Assembly: GCA_038503065.1 (NCBI GenBank)
Contig: JBCAMK010000005.1
Span: 310,001-374,000, forward strand
Source: Paragyromitra xinjiangensis
Taxonomy: Eukaryota > Ascomycota > Pezizomycetes > Pezizales > Discinaceae
Direction of reading: 5' to 3'
DNA: 64,000 bases
The translations under genes and the position numbers were made by a program. The notes below the pieces were generated by a model. The model was given only the letters and a program-made list of their open reading frames with translations. It did not search any database and was not told the origin of the DNA. Shown here piece after piece: positions 1 through 11,230 of this stretch. Positions within the stretch are counted from its first letter, which is position 1, and the number at the start of each line of letters is the position of its first letter.

Positions 1-831
1 ATGGCAATAGACCTATTAGTATGTGCGCGCGGTGCATAGCGGGTTACAGGATATTCGGTAAGGGAAATGCGTTTATGGTTTGCTTCCGGTTGGGTAGTTC
101 GTAGCACGAAAGAAATAATAGTAAATATCAGCGGGTGGTGTGTTAGATACGATATATGTACATAGCACAATCAATGAATATAGTGGACATCCACTCGAGC
201 GAGAGCAATTCGGTTCCCCGTGCGTGTGCAATAGCTTGTCCTGACAGAATATTCTGCGAGAAAGTACTTATGAGTTCTTGGAGATCTATCGATAGTATGA
301 CACTGGTATGCAGAATGAGGTCAGGATTCGTGAGGAGGGGATATTTCATGAATGTAATTTTACGTGTTTACTAAATGCTGGGGAATGTCGCAACAAAAAA
401 CACCCTACCAAGAATCATCACGACACAACTAGTGTTTTACAACAGAAAGATAGCTATGTACAACTAAAAAGATTTAAACCTGAAATTAATTCCCTCCATT
501 TTGCACAGTATGATAGGCTGGGTTCTAGGATAATTATTGTGTGGTGCAGCTTTTTGCAACATTTCCCAGTATTTAATGAACGCCTAAGTAAGAATAGTTC
601 TGAATTTAAGTGCGAGAATTAGATTGAAGGAAGATAGAAATAGTGAGAATATTATATATCACTGAATAAATTTCTTGGTTTTAGAGGTATATCTACGGTC
701 TCGAAGTGAAGACTTGGGAGTCTGTTGTGTCTGTTGCTGTTGGCAACCGCCAAGAAGTGCCAAGAGTTTCTCTGCATATAACGAAATCGGACCCCGCACC
801 CCTCTTCCTCCTCACATACGCGAAATTCACA
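1..831. other. No supported gene; upstream of first gene
   Basis: The stretch is AT-leaning, with scattered stops in all frames and only short chance ORFs. I see no conserved domain, repeat or RNA gene. A purine/pyrimidine-mixed segment around 660-830 is the likely promoter and 5' leader of the gene starting at 832. No TATA box can be assigned with confidence. Confidence 0.4.
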
Positions 832-3657
832 ATGTTCGAATCACTAGAACGTGTGATTTTCTTCGTATATAGCGTGATTGTGTTTTTAGGGTTCTTTTTG
901 GCGATGGAGTAAGTTATTCCCTCTTTTTCCCGCTGATTTTAGATGAATTTTGATGAATTTTGGATGATGCTAACATTTGGTGTTTGCAGGGCGTTGGAGG
1001 GAGAGTCACCGTTCTTGCCAGAGAACCCCCTTGGGTAACAAAATTCCCCTATATCTTTCCTTCTCTATATATCCAAAAGGTTTTTAAGGATCGTCATACT
1101 AATATTACTACTGTTTAGCTTCCTCGTGAGAGGATTCCTTCGGGGGATCGGGTCTCTTGTCCGGTGGGGTATGCGTGCAGCTATTGCTGCTGTCAGTCAT
1201 GCCTCGGCAAGGATCTGGTCCTGGCAACGGGGAGAGGGTGAGGGAGCACTGTTTGGCAGCAGTGTGACCGAGCCTTATCCCAACCCTCGGGAGGGAGTAG
1301 CGGAGCCGCGAGGCCGTGATGCTGCTGCGCGTGTTCGGGGCCTCGAGGCCAGCACGCACCCTCGCCTGCTACCGGGTCTAGGACCGGTCAGATCCTCTCG
1401 CGGGGTGACGGCCCCCTTGTATCCGCTCGGGGCGCAAGCTTCGGGTTCTGGTTCCGCTCGCGGGGCTGGGGGTAGTGGTTGGGGGTATAGCGTTCGTGGG
1501 CTTGAGGAGCCTACAGCTGAAGAACGTCGGCTGGCCGCGCTAGCTGACAAGTATCAGTACTGTAGGCCTCCGATGATGGCATACACGGGGCCGGGGAGTG
1601 GGTTCTTGGGAACCAGAAGTGCGCAGGTTGGTGCAGCGGGATTGGCAGGTCCCGTGCGCGCATCAACTGCGGCATCTTCAGTGGTTCCCTCCTCACGGGC
1701 GGGTAGGGTGGGAGGTGGTGGTGTTGGCGGGTCGGGTGGTGTTGGTGGTGTCGGTGGTGGTGTTGGGGGGAGGTCGGCTGGGTTGGCGGGTAGTTTCGTG
1801 GGGGCCCCCGTGGCAGCGGGTTCGGTTCTTGGTTCTGCTCGTCTCCCTCTGGCTTCGGGTGGTGTTGGTGCGGGTCGTGTTGGTGTCGGTGCAGGCAGCG
1901 CTGCTGCTGCTCCTGTTCCTGCTCCTGTTGTTGCTGCTCCTGTTGCTGCTGCTCCTGTCGTTGCTGCTCCTGTCGTTGCTGCTGGTGCGGGTTCGGGTTC
2001 GGGTGTGGGGGGTGTTCCTCCTTCTGCGGGTGTTTCTTCTCTGTCTCTCCCGGTGGTCTCCGCCACCGTGGCTCCTGCTCCTCTTCCTCTCTCTTCCGGT
2101 CTTCCTGCGTCTCTCCCTGTGTCGCTCCCGGCGACTCTCCCTTCGCCTCTTCCTTGGGTTTCTGTCTCTCCTGCTGTGGCTGGGGGTGTGGGTGCTGGTG
2201 TTTTGGGTGGTGTGGGTGGTGCGTCGGGTGTGTCTGGTCTGGGTGTCGGTGTGTCGGGGGGTGCGGGTGTTGGGTTGGGTTTGGGTTTGGGTGTTGGTGT
2301 CGTTGGGGGTGGTTCGGGTGCGGGGAGTGGGGCGATGGAGGGGGTGGTGGTGGGCGGAAGCGGCGTGTTGCACGGGCAGGTGCAACAAGCCGTGGACGTC
2401 GAGGTGGAGATGGGGGGGATGGAGGAAGTCGCGGGGTCAGCTAGTTGGCCCCCGGCGGAGAGCAGGGTTGTCGATCCAGACGCGATGGATACGACATGGG
2501 AGGCTTTCGAGCTCCCATCGCTGGAGACCCTGCTCTCCCGCTACGTCCAGGCGGAGTTTCTGTCTGGCCTCAGGTACGGGTACAACCTGTACGTCACCCG
2601 CCAGCGGGCGGTGATGGACATGTACCTGGCCTGGAGGTCGGCTCCGCGACTTTCTTCGGGTGGGTCTGCCGAGCAGGCTCACGCAGGGGGCATGGGTGTC
2701 TCAGTGCCTACCGGGGGTAGCACTGGGACAACACCTATGTCCTTTGCCCTCACCGGCACCGCCCGGGTGCTGCAGCAGGCTCCGATGCTGCAGCAACCGG
2801 TGCGCCAGCCGGTTCAGACGGGAGCACCAGCGGCTACATCGGGTAGCGCTGGGCCTGCTCCCACCGGGAATGCCGGACCGCTGGGTCCGCAGCAGCAGGC
2901 TTCGGTGCCGCTGCCGACTCAGCGCCAGCCGGTAGTCCAACCGGGAGCCACGGTGGTTGCAGCGGCAGCCACTGCCAGTGCTCCCGCCACGACCGCTCCG
3001 GTGGTGACTGTGGCCGCGAGGCCGGCAGTCAGCAGGGTCGTTCTGGTTCCGGCCAGACCCCCGCCTCCACCACCGGTTCCTGTCGTGGTTCCGCCTCGTC
3101 CCCCTCCTACGACTGGAGGAGCACCAGCGCCTGCACCGGGCAGCGCTGCGCCAGCTCCTCCTCCTCCTCCTAAGGCCGCGCCAGTGCCGAGCAATGCTCA
3201 GCAGCTGGCGGCTCCAGCGGGGGTAGCAGTGCCTGCAGTCGGCAGCACTGCTCCTGCCCCCACCGTCTCGAATGCCGCCCGCCCCATTCCCGTGGCTGGA
3301 CCGTCTGCAGCTGGACCGAGCTCATCGGCAGCTGCTCCGGTCCAGATACGGGACTCGGGACCGGACGATGCGGCCGGCATTCAGGACGTGGAGGACCAGG
3401 CAGCAGCCCAGTCTGCCCTGGTCATCGCTAAGGCTGCCGAGCTTAAGGCTCAGGCAGTCGCGGCCCAGACGTCGGGCGAGCTGGAGGAGCAGCTCGCCCA
3501 GGAGAGGAGTAAGAGGGAGGCAGAGGCGGCGGCGGATGCGGCTGCCGCTGCTGCAAGGCAAGCGTCGCTTAAGGCGGCGAGTGACTTGCGGCAGGCCAGG
3601 CGCCGCGCGGGGGGTGGGCCTAGTGGGGCCGGGGGGAAGGGGAAGGGAAAACCCTAA
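832..3657 (+). CDS. Membrane-anchored low-complexity Ala/Gly/Pro/Val protein (3 exons)
   Basis: Function is not recognised. I infer exons 832-908, 990-1034 and 1119-3657. The introns (81 and 84 nt) have GT-AG ends and CTAAC/CTAAT branch sites, and the reading frame passes through both junctions, giving about 886 residues. The ATG at 832 is chosen because it puts one strong hydrophobic segment (about residues 9-25, rich in F, V and I) at the N-terminus, like a signal anchor. A basic segment with Arg and Trp follows, then several hundred residues of Gly/Val/Ala/Ser/Pro low complexity. A more ordinary block (about residues 490-550, with aromatic and charged residues) interrupts it, then Pro-rich sequence. 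A probable Ala/Glu/Gln coiled coil (last ~110 residues) ends in a Gly/Lys tail. The long single frame across biased DNA and the coherent splicing support a real gene. An alternative start further upstream in the same frame cannot be excluded. Confidence 0.6.
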
Positions 3658-3803
3658 GCTGGCTTAGGGTGGACCGGGGAGGGAGGGGGCGGGCTGGTGG
3701 TTCGGTGGGGAGGATGTGTGGTAGGTTTTGATTTATTCGGATATATTGGAATTCACAACTAACATCTGGGAAGAAAAAAAAAAGGCGAGTGACGAGTGGT
3801 GAC

Positions 3804-3849
3804 GGGTGTCTGGTGTCGGGTGTCGGGTGTCGGGTGTCGGGTGTCGGGT
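3804..3849. repeat. Heptanucleotide tandem repeat (GGTGTCG)n
   Basis: About six near-perfect copies of a 7-bp unit lie between the 832-3657 gene and the next gene, roughly 40 bp before the next start codon. Confidence 0.8.
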
Positions 3850-3890
3850 TTGCTGCGCTGGTTCGGTGGTCTCTGGCCGGGCAGCAGGGG

Positions 3891-4592
3891 ATGAGAAGTT
3901 GCGTCTGCAGCTTCTCCGAGCGGTAAGTCTTCACCTTTTCTTTGGCATTTTGGGATAATAACTGACTTGGGTATACAGCTACAGGTTTGTCGTTTCGCCT
4001 GGCGTCGGGGTTGGGTCTGGCTGCTTCCCCGGTGGTGGAGTGTGGGTTGGTGCGCTCTCCCGGTGGTGGAGAATGGGTTTGGTGCGCTCTCCCGGTCGAG
4101 CCGTAAGTTCCCTAATATCCTTATAATTTATTGACAACACCTAACCCTTACCAGGAGTTTAGTCTCCGAGAGGGTGCCGTGCTGGCTTTGGTCTTGGTCT
4201 CCGGTTTTTATACCGAGACCAGCCAGCGCCAGGATCGGTTTTGTTGCCTGGCGGGAGCACGAGGGTGCTCGGGAGTGGTGTTGGCTCGCTCGTGTGGGCG
4301 TTTTGGTAAGTTTAATCCTTCTTTCTGATATCTTGCAACTTTAACTGACTTCGGAATAGGTGTTGGCGCACTCGCTGGGGCGTCTTGTAAGTTTCCGGTT
4401 CCTTTCGATATCGCAACAAAAGCTGACTCCCGCTTAGACTCTTTGCCCTGGCGAGAGAAGCGGGGGTATGATGGGTCCCACCTGGACCTGGCTGCCCATT
4501 CGTGGCCAGGTGAGGAGGTGGACCCGGGGAAGAAGGGTGGGGAGGGGACGGAGGGGGAGTTGGCACGGTTTGTGATTCTTTCCTTTCTTTGA
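3891..4592 (+). CDS. Small five-exon gene with a 27-nt micro-exon, unknown function
   Basis: I infer exons 3891-3922, 3979-4102, 4155-4305, 4360-4386 and 4438-4592, a 489-nt CDS for 162 residues. The four introns are 56, 52, 54 and 51 nt. All start GTAAGT and end AG, with CTGAC or CTAAC about 15-25 nt before the acceptor. The frame stays open through every junction and ends in TGA, which is hard to get by chance. The product starts M-R-S-C-V-C, has a short hydrophobic run (about residues 59-68) and ends Gly/Glu-rich and acidic. No known domain is seen. The fourth exon encodes only nine residues. Exons 2 and 4 share a short motif (TTGGTGCGCTC-like) that recurs near 7.8-8.0 kb, so exons or whole cassettes may have been duplicated. 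It could be a decayed copy of a larger gene. Confidence 0.5.
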
Positions 4593-4639
4593 TTTTATTT
4601 TATTTTATTTTTCCCTTGTTCTTGCTTTGCGATGTTTGA

Positions 4640-5215
4640 TATTTTTCCCTTCCTTATGCCTCGTTCCTTTCTTTCCTATCTTTATTTTTTTCTGGATTCT
4701 ATTCTTCTCCGGTTCTTCTCTGGATTCGACATTTTCCGATATCCGACGTTTCCGATATTCGGTCCTTTCGATATTCGGTTTTCTTTTTTTCGACATTACG
4801 CTATTTCCGATTTCCTTCGCGATATTCGATATTAGGTTCTTCCCAAAAAATCCGGTTCCTTCGATACCATTCCTTCTGGCATTCTGCCTTTCCGAAAATT
4901 GGATTCCTTTTTACATCGGTTCCTCTATGATATTCAGTTTTCCCATTATTTTCGAGATCACAATCATTCCGATATTCGATCCTTTAGATATTCGGTCCTT
5001 CCCTTCACTCGGATTTTCCAATATCATTCTTTCCAATATTTCGATTTTTCCGATATTGGATCCTTTCCTATATCGCCTTCCTTCCAACATCCGGGTCTTC
5101 TCGATTTAGATTCTTCCTTATATTCCCCTTTTTCGGATATCTATTTTTTTAGATATTCCGTTCTTCACCACCTCCGATATTTTCCTTTTTCTAATTTTTT
5201 GCAATATTTCACTCT
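4640..5215. repeat. Pyrimidine-rich GATATT/GATATTCGG degenerate repeat field
   Basis: The plus strand is strongly C/T-rich, with a dozen or more scattered GATATT or GATATC motifs, often inside CCGATATTCGGT-like words separated by TCCTTTC runs. It ends at a good intron acceptor (TAACTAACATCCGATATAG, about 5232-5250). The same words occur in the short introns of the gene at 3891-4592, so this may be an expanded intron. No coding evidence. Confidence 0.55.
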
Positions 5216-7296
5216 ACTGCATGGTCGTCGATAACTAACATCCGATATAGTGCACCTGTGGTCAGTAGCCTGACAAACAGGCACAGGCGGCTCCTCCCCG
5301 GCTGAGGCAGCGTCCGGATCCCAACCGGGGGAAGCCGGAGCCCGGAAGGAAGGGGGCACAAGCGGTGGGAAGACTGCCGGAAGCGGCTGGGGCCTGTCTT
5401 CAACACCGGTTGAAGAAGGCCTAGGGGGAAATAGGGCCTGGCTGAGGTGAGTGGTTTCCCTGTGTTCGTGACGAGGTAGGTCATGGTATCACCGGAGCCT
5501 GGCAAGCGCTGCCTGGGTCCGGGGGAAAACAGCAGTCGTCACCTGGAGGTGACGATTGTGCTGTATGTGAGTGTGGCTGGAGGGGATGTGGGCTTGTCGG
5601 TGGGACAGCCCTATAGGTAATTCTTTCTCCTTTCCTTTTCTCTTCTTTCTTCCTTTCTTCCTTCCTTGCTTTCTCTTTTTTTGGTTGTTTGCTTGCTAAT
5701 TGGTTTTCTTTTTCCAATATTATTTGGAAAATTTTTGGAAGTCTTCGGGTTTCTGGATTCCTTCAACAACCGGACGAACTGGACTGGACCGGACTGGACG
5801 AACGGGATCAGGATCCGAAAAGCATTGGAAACAATGAGTTACTGGACTGGACGAACTGGATATGGATCCGAAAAGCCTTATGGGAAACGGCAACGGGAAT
5901 GTCGATAGCTGGGGAATTGACAGCCGGGTCACGGAATATCACTCGAGCCATTGGAGATTCGCGCTCTATGGCGCTTAGTGGTATTCCCTTTCCGTTTCTT
6001 TTGTTTTCTCCCTTCCCTTGAGATATTCACTATCTCCGAATGTCTACGGTTTACTTTCCGGATGGGGAGCAGAAATGGTGTTAGATCTGGAGACCGTCTT
6101 CTTTCGGATAAAACTGGTACGCATTTTCTCTCTTCTTTGCTTTTCTCCCTTCCTTTCCCCTGATCTTTACTTATTTCCTCCGACTCTTCCAAACTATTTA
6201 CATCCGAAGAATTGCTAACGTTTACTTTTTTTCTTTACCAATATAACTTTAGGATACGGATCGGAATACAAGTGTTTGGAGAGTTTGGCGGTATGTTTTT
6301 TTCTTTCCCCTTCCTTCCAATATCACTTCCCATTTCCTATCCCTAGCGATCGATATCTTTGAGTTTACGCTTCCAGGATTTAGTCTTTTCCAACAACTCA
6401 GCATCAACAATCGGGGATACCTTTGGACAACAAATCGGAACCGGAGGACCTGGACCATCTGGACAACTGGGCCAACTGGATAACTGGACCGTCTGGATCC
6501 GGAGGATTCTCGTCTTTCGGGAATGTCCACCGCCGGTGGTGATATGCTTTTGGTCAGTTTTCACTTTTTCCTTTCCTCCCCGTTCTCCCTCCCCATAACT
6601 CTCTTCCGATAGTCCCCCCTCCATCAAAACTGTTTGGGCGAAAAGGGCCGCTAATTCTTCCGGGATTTCCGGGCAGGTACACACCACCATAGGTCCACTG
6701 AACCAACGGTTCACCAGGCTCCACGCAGTCTGATCCAACAGGACCGACGACTGCCTGAATACCGGAAGATCATGGTGCAGCGCTCGCTACCACAGATACC
6801 ATGACCTTCCCCTCTGATCGGCACAGGTTGCCACCACTGACTACCTTCTCTGTGTTCCTCTAGGTTTTCTTCAGACCGGTGAAAGCCTGGTCCCAACTGT
6901 TGAAAGCTTTCGACCCACCGGGAGTGTCGTCGTCCCATGGACTTCGGGGTACTCTCGGGGGCGATTAGGGCCTGCTAGGGTCGGGGAGGAGTATCGTCTG
7001 CTCCTGGGTTCCCGCTGGAGCGGGGGCCATGATGGCTTCTGCCCCTGGTAACGTGTTCTTCTCTCTCTTCCCTCCTCTCCTAACTTCTTTCCCGGTGACA
7101 CTGACTCGAGCACCTCCGACACCCGACGTAAGTATGCGGGCGGAGGTGCTTCCAGAAAGGGCCTAGAGGGCATACCCGGGGTGGAGGGGTTGTTGGGGTG
7201 GTGGTTTGGTACTAGTGGTGTTCAGTAGGTTTTTCATTCCTTTTGGTTTTTTGGTTTTTTGATATCGAGGGGGGTTGCTGACTTTGGGTTAGGTTA
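5216..7296. other. Intron-like, low-complexity sequence; no complete gene
   Basis: Several plausible short exons lie between pyrimidine-rich intron-like stretches. An example is a probable 37-nt exon near 6254-6290 between an acceptor with TTGCTAACG and a GTATG donor. Imperfect CTGGAC/ACTGGA repeats occur at about 5767-5870 and 6440-6500, and one 5.8-kb stretch repeats a GGATCCGAAAAGC word twice. I could not join these into a coherent ORF. Confidence 0.35.
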
Positions 7297-7324
7297 CAAA
7301 AAAACAAAACAAAACAAAATAAAA

Positions 7325-7355
<31 letters not shown>

Positions 7356-7468
7356 ACAAAACAAAATAAAATAAAATAAAATAAAATAAAATAAAATAAA
7401 ATAAAATAAAACAAAACAAAAGAAAACAAAACAAAACAAAACAAAAGAAAGAAAAAAGAAAAGAAAAG
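7297..7468. repeat. (AAAAC)n/(AAAAT)n pentanucleotide satellite
   Basis: About 170 bp of near-continuous AAAAC and AAAAT units, including a run of about ten AAAAT copies, with scattered G. The long Phe/Leu ORFs on the minus strand here are artefacts of the repeat. Confidence 0.9.
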
Positions 7469-7715
7469 CTCTCGAAGAGCAATCCCTCGTGCTTCCGGTT
7501 CGTCTTGCCGCGGGGTAATGTGTTGGGTTTAGTGTTTGGCGGGGTGTTTGGTTTGGTGCTCGGTGGTGCTGGGTGTGTTTGGTGGTTTTTCGTGTGGTCT
7601 TTGGGTGGTTTTTCGTGTGGTGCTCGGTGGTGCTGGGTGGTCTTTGGGTGTTTGGGTGGTGTTTTTCTGCTCCCCGGTGTCTATCGTGAGCTCTTCAACT
7701 CAGAAGCTAGGAGTA

Positions 7716-8033
7716 ATGTCGCTCATCGAAGCATTCGGTAAGTTTTTATCTTTTTCAATTTCTCAATTCTTGGAGTAATAACTAATCATTCGGTAGTTAT
7801 CAAATTTCTACAACGACAGCAACCACTGTTGGTGCGCTCATCCGCGCCTGTTGTAAGTTTTTCCCTTTCTTGATATATTTTGATAATAACTAACTCTCGA
7901 ATAGGCTGGCGACAGGTGCGGTGAGTGCCGCTAACCTTCTATGTTGGTGCGCTCTCTTGAGCGTGTTGTAAGTTCTTCACCTTTTTGATATTGATATATT
8001 GATATCTCGGAATAATCCTAACGCCCGACTAGG
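7716..8033 (+). other. Repeated intron/micro-exon cassettes; possible tiny spliced ORF
   Basis: Three clear introns are visible at 7738-7796, 7853-7904 and 7968-8032 (59, 52 and 65 nt). All start GTAAGTT, with TAACTAA or CCTAAC branch sites and TAG acceptors. They separate exons of 56 and 63 nt, each ending in a TTGGTGCGCTC...GTT word just before the donor. One reading from an ATG at 7716 gives a 35-residue ORF across two splices, ending in TAA at 7932-7934. The cassettes match exons 2 and 4 and flanking introns of the gene at 3891-4592. Whether this is a gene, a pseudogene or a duplicated piece is open. Confidence 0.4.
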
Positions 8034-9158
8034 GACTGAACTGGTACACACCGGTTCAGTGGGATAGTCGGTGAGCTGCCTGGGCTGCCCCCCCAAGTGG
8101 TGATCCGACTATCTCGGACCAACGGTGAGTGGCGTTTCGAGTCTCCTCCGCCTCCGCCTCCAATTCCGGTCCTTTGGTTCTCGTCGGTTTCCTCCTCCTT
8201 TCTCTTCTCTCCGGTTTCTCTCTGCGCCTTCTTCTCTGGGTCGCTCTTCCGGTTTCTTCGAGTTTTCTCTGGGCTCTCTTTGGTTTCCGTCTCTGGGTTC
8301 CTCGTCTCCCGCCGGCTTCCTACCTTCTCTCTTTTTCTGCTCCGGGTTTCTTTTCCTTCCGGTTGCTCTTCGGGTTTTTTTGCTGGCTTCCTCTTCTGGC
8401 TTCCTGCTCGGTCTCTCCTTCGTTCCTCTTTGGTTCGCTTCCGGTTTCTTCTTGCCGTTTCTCTTCGGGTGTCTCTTTTGGTCGCCTCCTCTGGGTCTCT
8501 CGTCTGTCCCTTCTCGTCTCGGGTTTTTCTTTGGGTTCCTGCTCTTGGCCTCTCACCTCTGGTTCCTCTCCCCGTTTCTTGGCTGGGTTCGTTTGGTGGT
8601 CTCTTTTTTTATATATACTTGTATTTTTATTTCTTTTGTTTTTGGGGTTTAGCGGGAGTTTTTCTTTTTTCTTTTTTCTTGTTGGGTTTAGCGGGAGTTT
8701 TCTTTTTTGTTAGGTTTTAGCGAGAGTTTTCTTTTTTTCTTTTTAATATGGAGGTGTAATGGTGTGAGAGTTGGGTTGGCGGGGCAGTAGGTAGGGGATG
8801 GTGGATGGTGGCGCAGGTTTTCTGCATTCCTCGTAAGTCTTCCCGTGATTTTTGGTTTTATGGAGTTGATTCTAACTATTATCAGAGTCTTGAGAAAAGA
8901 CTGGGAGGAGTTTAGGTTTCGGTGACGATTTTTCTTACGACAAAAACTATTTTTATCCAAAAATATAAAATACGGCAGAAGGGTCCGCTTCCTGATCCGG
9001 GGGTGTGCGATGCACTGGATGAGAGCTGCCAACTCTCTCCTTTGTATTTCACGTTTTCCGAGAGCGTGGCTCGACAACAACTCGTACCAAAAAAAGTTTA
9101 AAATAAGAAACAATCACCAAAAAAGTTCAAAACATAAAACAATCACCAAAAAATTCAC
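8034..9158. other. Pyrimidine-rich low-complexity tract and short intron
   Basis: From about 8125 to 8720 the plus strand is C/T/G-rich low complexity (TCTCCGGTTTCTCTC-like words). It keeps several frames open, but none looks like a real protein. A good intron (GTAAGT...CTAACTATTATCAG, 8833-8885) follows. Near 9090-9150 an AAAC/AATCACCAAAAA word is repeated about 30 bp apart. No supported CDS. Confidence 0.35.
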
Positions 9159-9237
9159 CTATTCTTGCTGGATCGAAAACCTATTCTTGTTGGATCGAAA
9201 ACCTCTTCTGACTGGATCGAAAACCTCTTCTGACTGG
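9159..9237. repeat. 22-bp tandem repeat, about 3.6 copies
   Basis: Units begin at 9159, 9181, 9203 and 9225 and end in GGATCGAAAAC. The first two share CTATTCTTG and the last two CTCTTCTGA. Confidence 0.85.
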
Positions 9238-9342
9238 ACAACAACCATTCTTGCGAACAACATCTCGGCGACTACTTTCTTCCTTTCTTCCTCGTCCTCT
9301 TCTACCTTCTTCGTCGTTCCCGCGAGGGTCTTCGGAGTGATT

Positions 9343-9684
9343 AGGCAGCAACCAGCCTCGCTCGATAAGGATTTCGGGCTAAAGGAGTGCATAGGCAGCA
9401 ACCAGCCTTGCCCGATAAGGATTTCGGGCTGAAGGTGTGCATAGGCAGCAACCAGCCTTGTCTGAGAAATCGGACTAAAGGTTTGCAAAGGCAGCAACCA
9501 GCCTTGCCCGATAAGGATTTCGGGCTAAAGGTGTGCACAGGCAGCAACCAGCCTTGCTCGAGAAATCGAGCTAAAGGTTTGCAAAGGCAGCAACCAGCCT
9601 TGTCCGATAAGGATTTCGGGCTAAAGGTTTGCAAGGGCAGCAACCAGCCTTGCCCGATAAGGATTTCGGGCTAAAGGTTTGCAA
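9343..9684. repeat. 7-unit minisatellite (46/50 bp) with a conserved hairpin
   Basis: Units start at 9343, 9393, 9443, 9489, 9539, 9585 and 9635. Lengths are 50, 50, 46, 50, 46, 50 and 50 bp. Each starts AGGCAGCAACCAGCC (the last GGGCAGC). Each contains a 6-bp inverted repeat: GCCCGA/TCGGGC around an 8-nt loop in long units, GCTCGA/TCGAGC or GTCTGA/TCGGAC around GAAA in short units. Both strands have open frames, but unit lengths are not multiples of three, so a repeat protein is unlikely. Confidence 0.9.
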
Positions 9685-11230
9685 CCCCTCCCCGAAACGA
9701 AGATCTCTAACTCGACGAGGTTGATGACCGCTTGCCAACGGGAGTCAGCTGAGTTTGAAGTACGGAGGTTGGAGTGGAAGGGGGGAAGTGCGTTGCGTTT
9801 TTATTGGCCTTGAGTTTGCCTTCGTTTTTTTTTGTCAGGTTCGTTTGGGTTGGGTTTTTTTTTACTTCTTAATATATAAAAAAAGTTTGTGGGTTTATAA
9901 AAAAATTAATTAATAAAAGTGTGTTTTTTAATCTTCTCTTCATGGTAAACAATTAAATCGTAGAGACCAAAGTGAAATGTATTTCCTATGCAGAAATTGG
10001 GCTGTTGCACGGAAGCTGGGTACCGTTGTCTCTCATCGCTGGGATGTAGTCGTAGGCGAGTGATTTCTCGTGAAGATTGAGTGAAGTTCCAATGTACAAG
10101 CAGCGGCTTCCCAATTAGGCGAAACTTTGCTTCCACACTGCACCTTCGGAGGCTCTGCGTTTTCACTGTCTTCAGCCTCCCACTTTCCCACCCCGCCTCA
10201 CACCCTCGTCCTCCCCACCCCGCCTCACACCGCCTTACACCCTTATCCTCCCCACCACCACCACCACGCGATTATCCTCATCGCCCATATCCCCACCCCC
10301 TCTTTGTTATCATTGCCATCCATGATACCTTCATCGTCAGGATACTCGCTCCACTTCCTTCATCCCGAAATATCCCTCTTTAACTTTATTTCGCTCCAAA
10401 TGGCCTTTTTCCTAGCAGCCCGTTTGTGGCTCGCTGCTGGCTGATCCGCACACCATGATCGTTAGAATCATTAGGATGTAACGATCACTATCCTGATTTT
10501 TGTCAGGGTCATCCTCGTCACCACTATCATCGTCTTCTATAATTTCATGGAGAATGTCAATTTGGTTTGCCAATTCTCTCTTTTTTTATTTTTTTCTGCA
10601 AACCGTGCACCACTGCGAGGCGTTTGCGGTTTATAGGCTACTTTAAGTATGCTGGGCATGAGTATCGTAGGAATCGCTACAAATCAGCCACCATCGTCGT
10701 CGTGGCCATTTTCAACTTCGCCATTACTATTATTTTGGTAAATTCGCTCCCCCTCTCATTTTCTGCTCCCACGGGATCATGGAAGCCTCACGTGGAGATG
10801 ACGCTAACGTGCAGGCGTAGTGAAAGCAAAATGAATAAATCCTCGTCGCCTTCGCTCTGTGCTCAAAGAGTTCGTGAGAGGGCATGGATTTGTTTGCATA
10901 TGGATAAACAGAACACTTTGCTCATTGCGACCTATTCATGGAACCTATGGGTTCTCATTTAATTTTCTTTTCATTATTTACGTATACTACGATCTTGCCT
11001 TGCTTTCTTACGTTCTCACTCATTTTGCTCGCTGGAGTTGCCGTTTTAGCTGCTTTTGGTTGTTTTAGGACGTTGTAGGTGTATCTTCGGTCTTGTCGCT
11101 GTCTCATGCGAGATTCTACTGGCAAGTGCGTGCTAGGTATGGCAGATCCTGTCGTTGTGGCCTGGTGAGTTTTATTCTGTTTGTCCGCTTTTTCTGATTT
11201 ACCCTTGTACTGACTATTGCTAAATAGATC
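9685..11230. other. No supported gene; possible spliced fragment and acidic ORF remnant
   Basis: C-rich repeats (CACCCCGCCTCACAC) lie near 10185-10250. On the minus strand, about 10590-10420, a short frame rich in Asp/Glu may be the remnant of a transposon-type protein, which I cannot name. A good intron (GTGAGTTTTATTC...TGCTAAATAG) lies at about 11165-11228. None can be assembled into a gene. Confidence 0.3.

Noticed and set aside
1554..2388. Long minus-strand ORFs opposite the first gene
   Set aside because: They are shadows of the GC-biased low-complexity coding strand; no splice sites or domain support them.
3655..3670. Telomere-like TTAGGG word after the first gene
   Set aside because: A single occurrence within GGCTTAGGGTGG; there is no array.
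7212..7482. Phe/Leu-rich membrane-like ORFs
   Set aside because: They are translations of the AAAAC/AAAAT satellite.
8097..8720. 207-residue hydrophobic ORF
   Set aside because: Three overlapping frames are open at once because the DNA is a C/T/G low-complexity tract; none has protein-like features beyond that.
9343..9684. CRISPR array
   Set aside because: Units are contiguous near-identical repeats with no unique spacers, and the context is eukaryotic.
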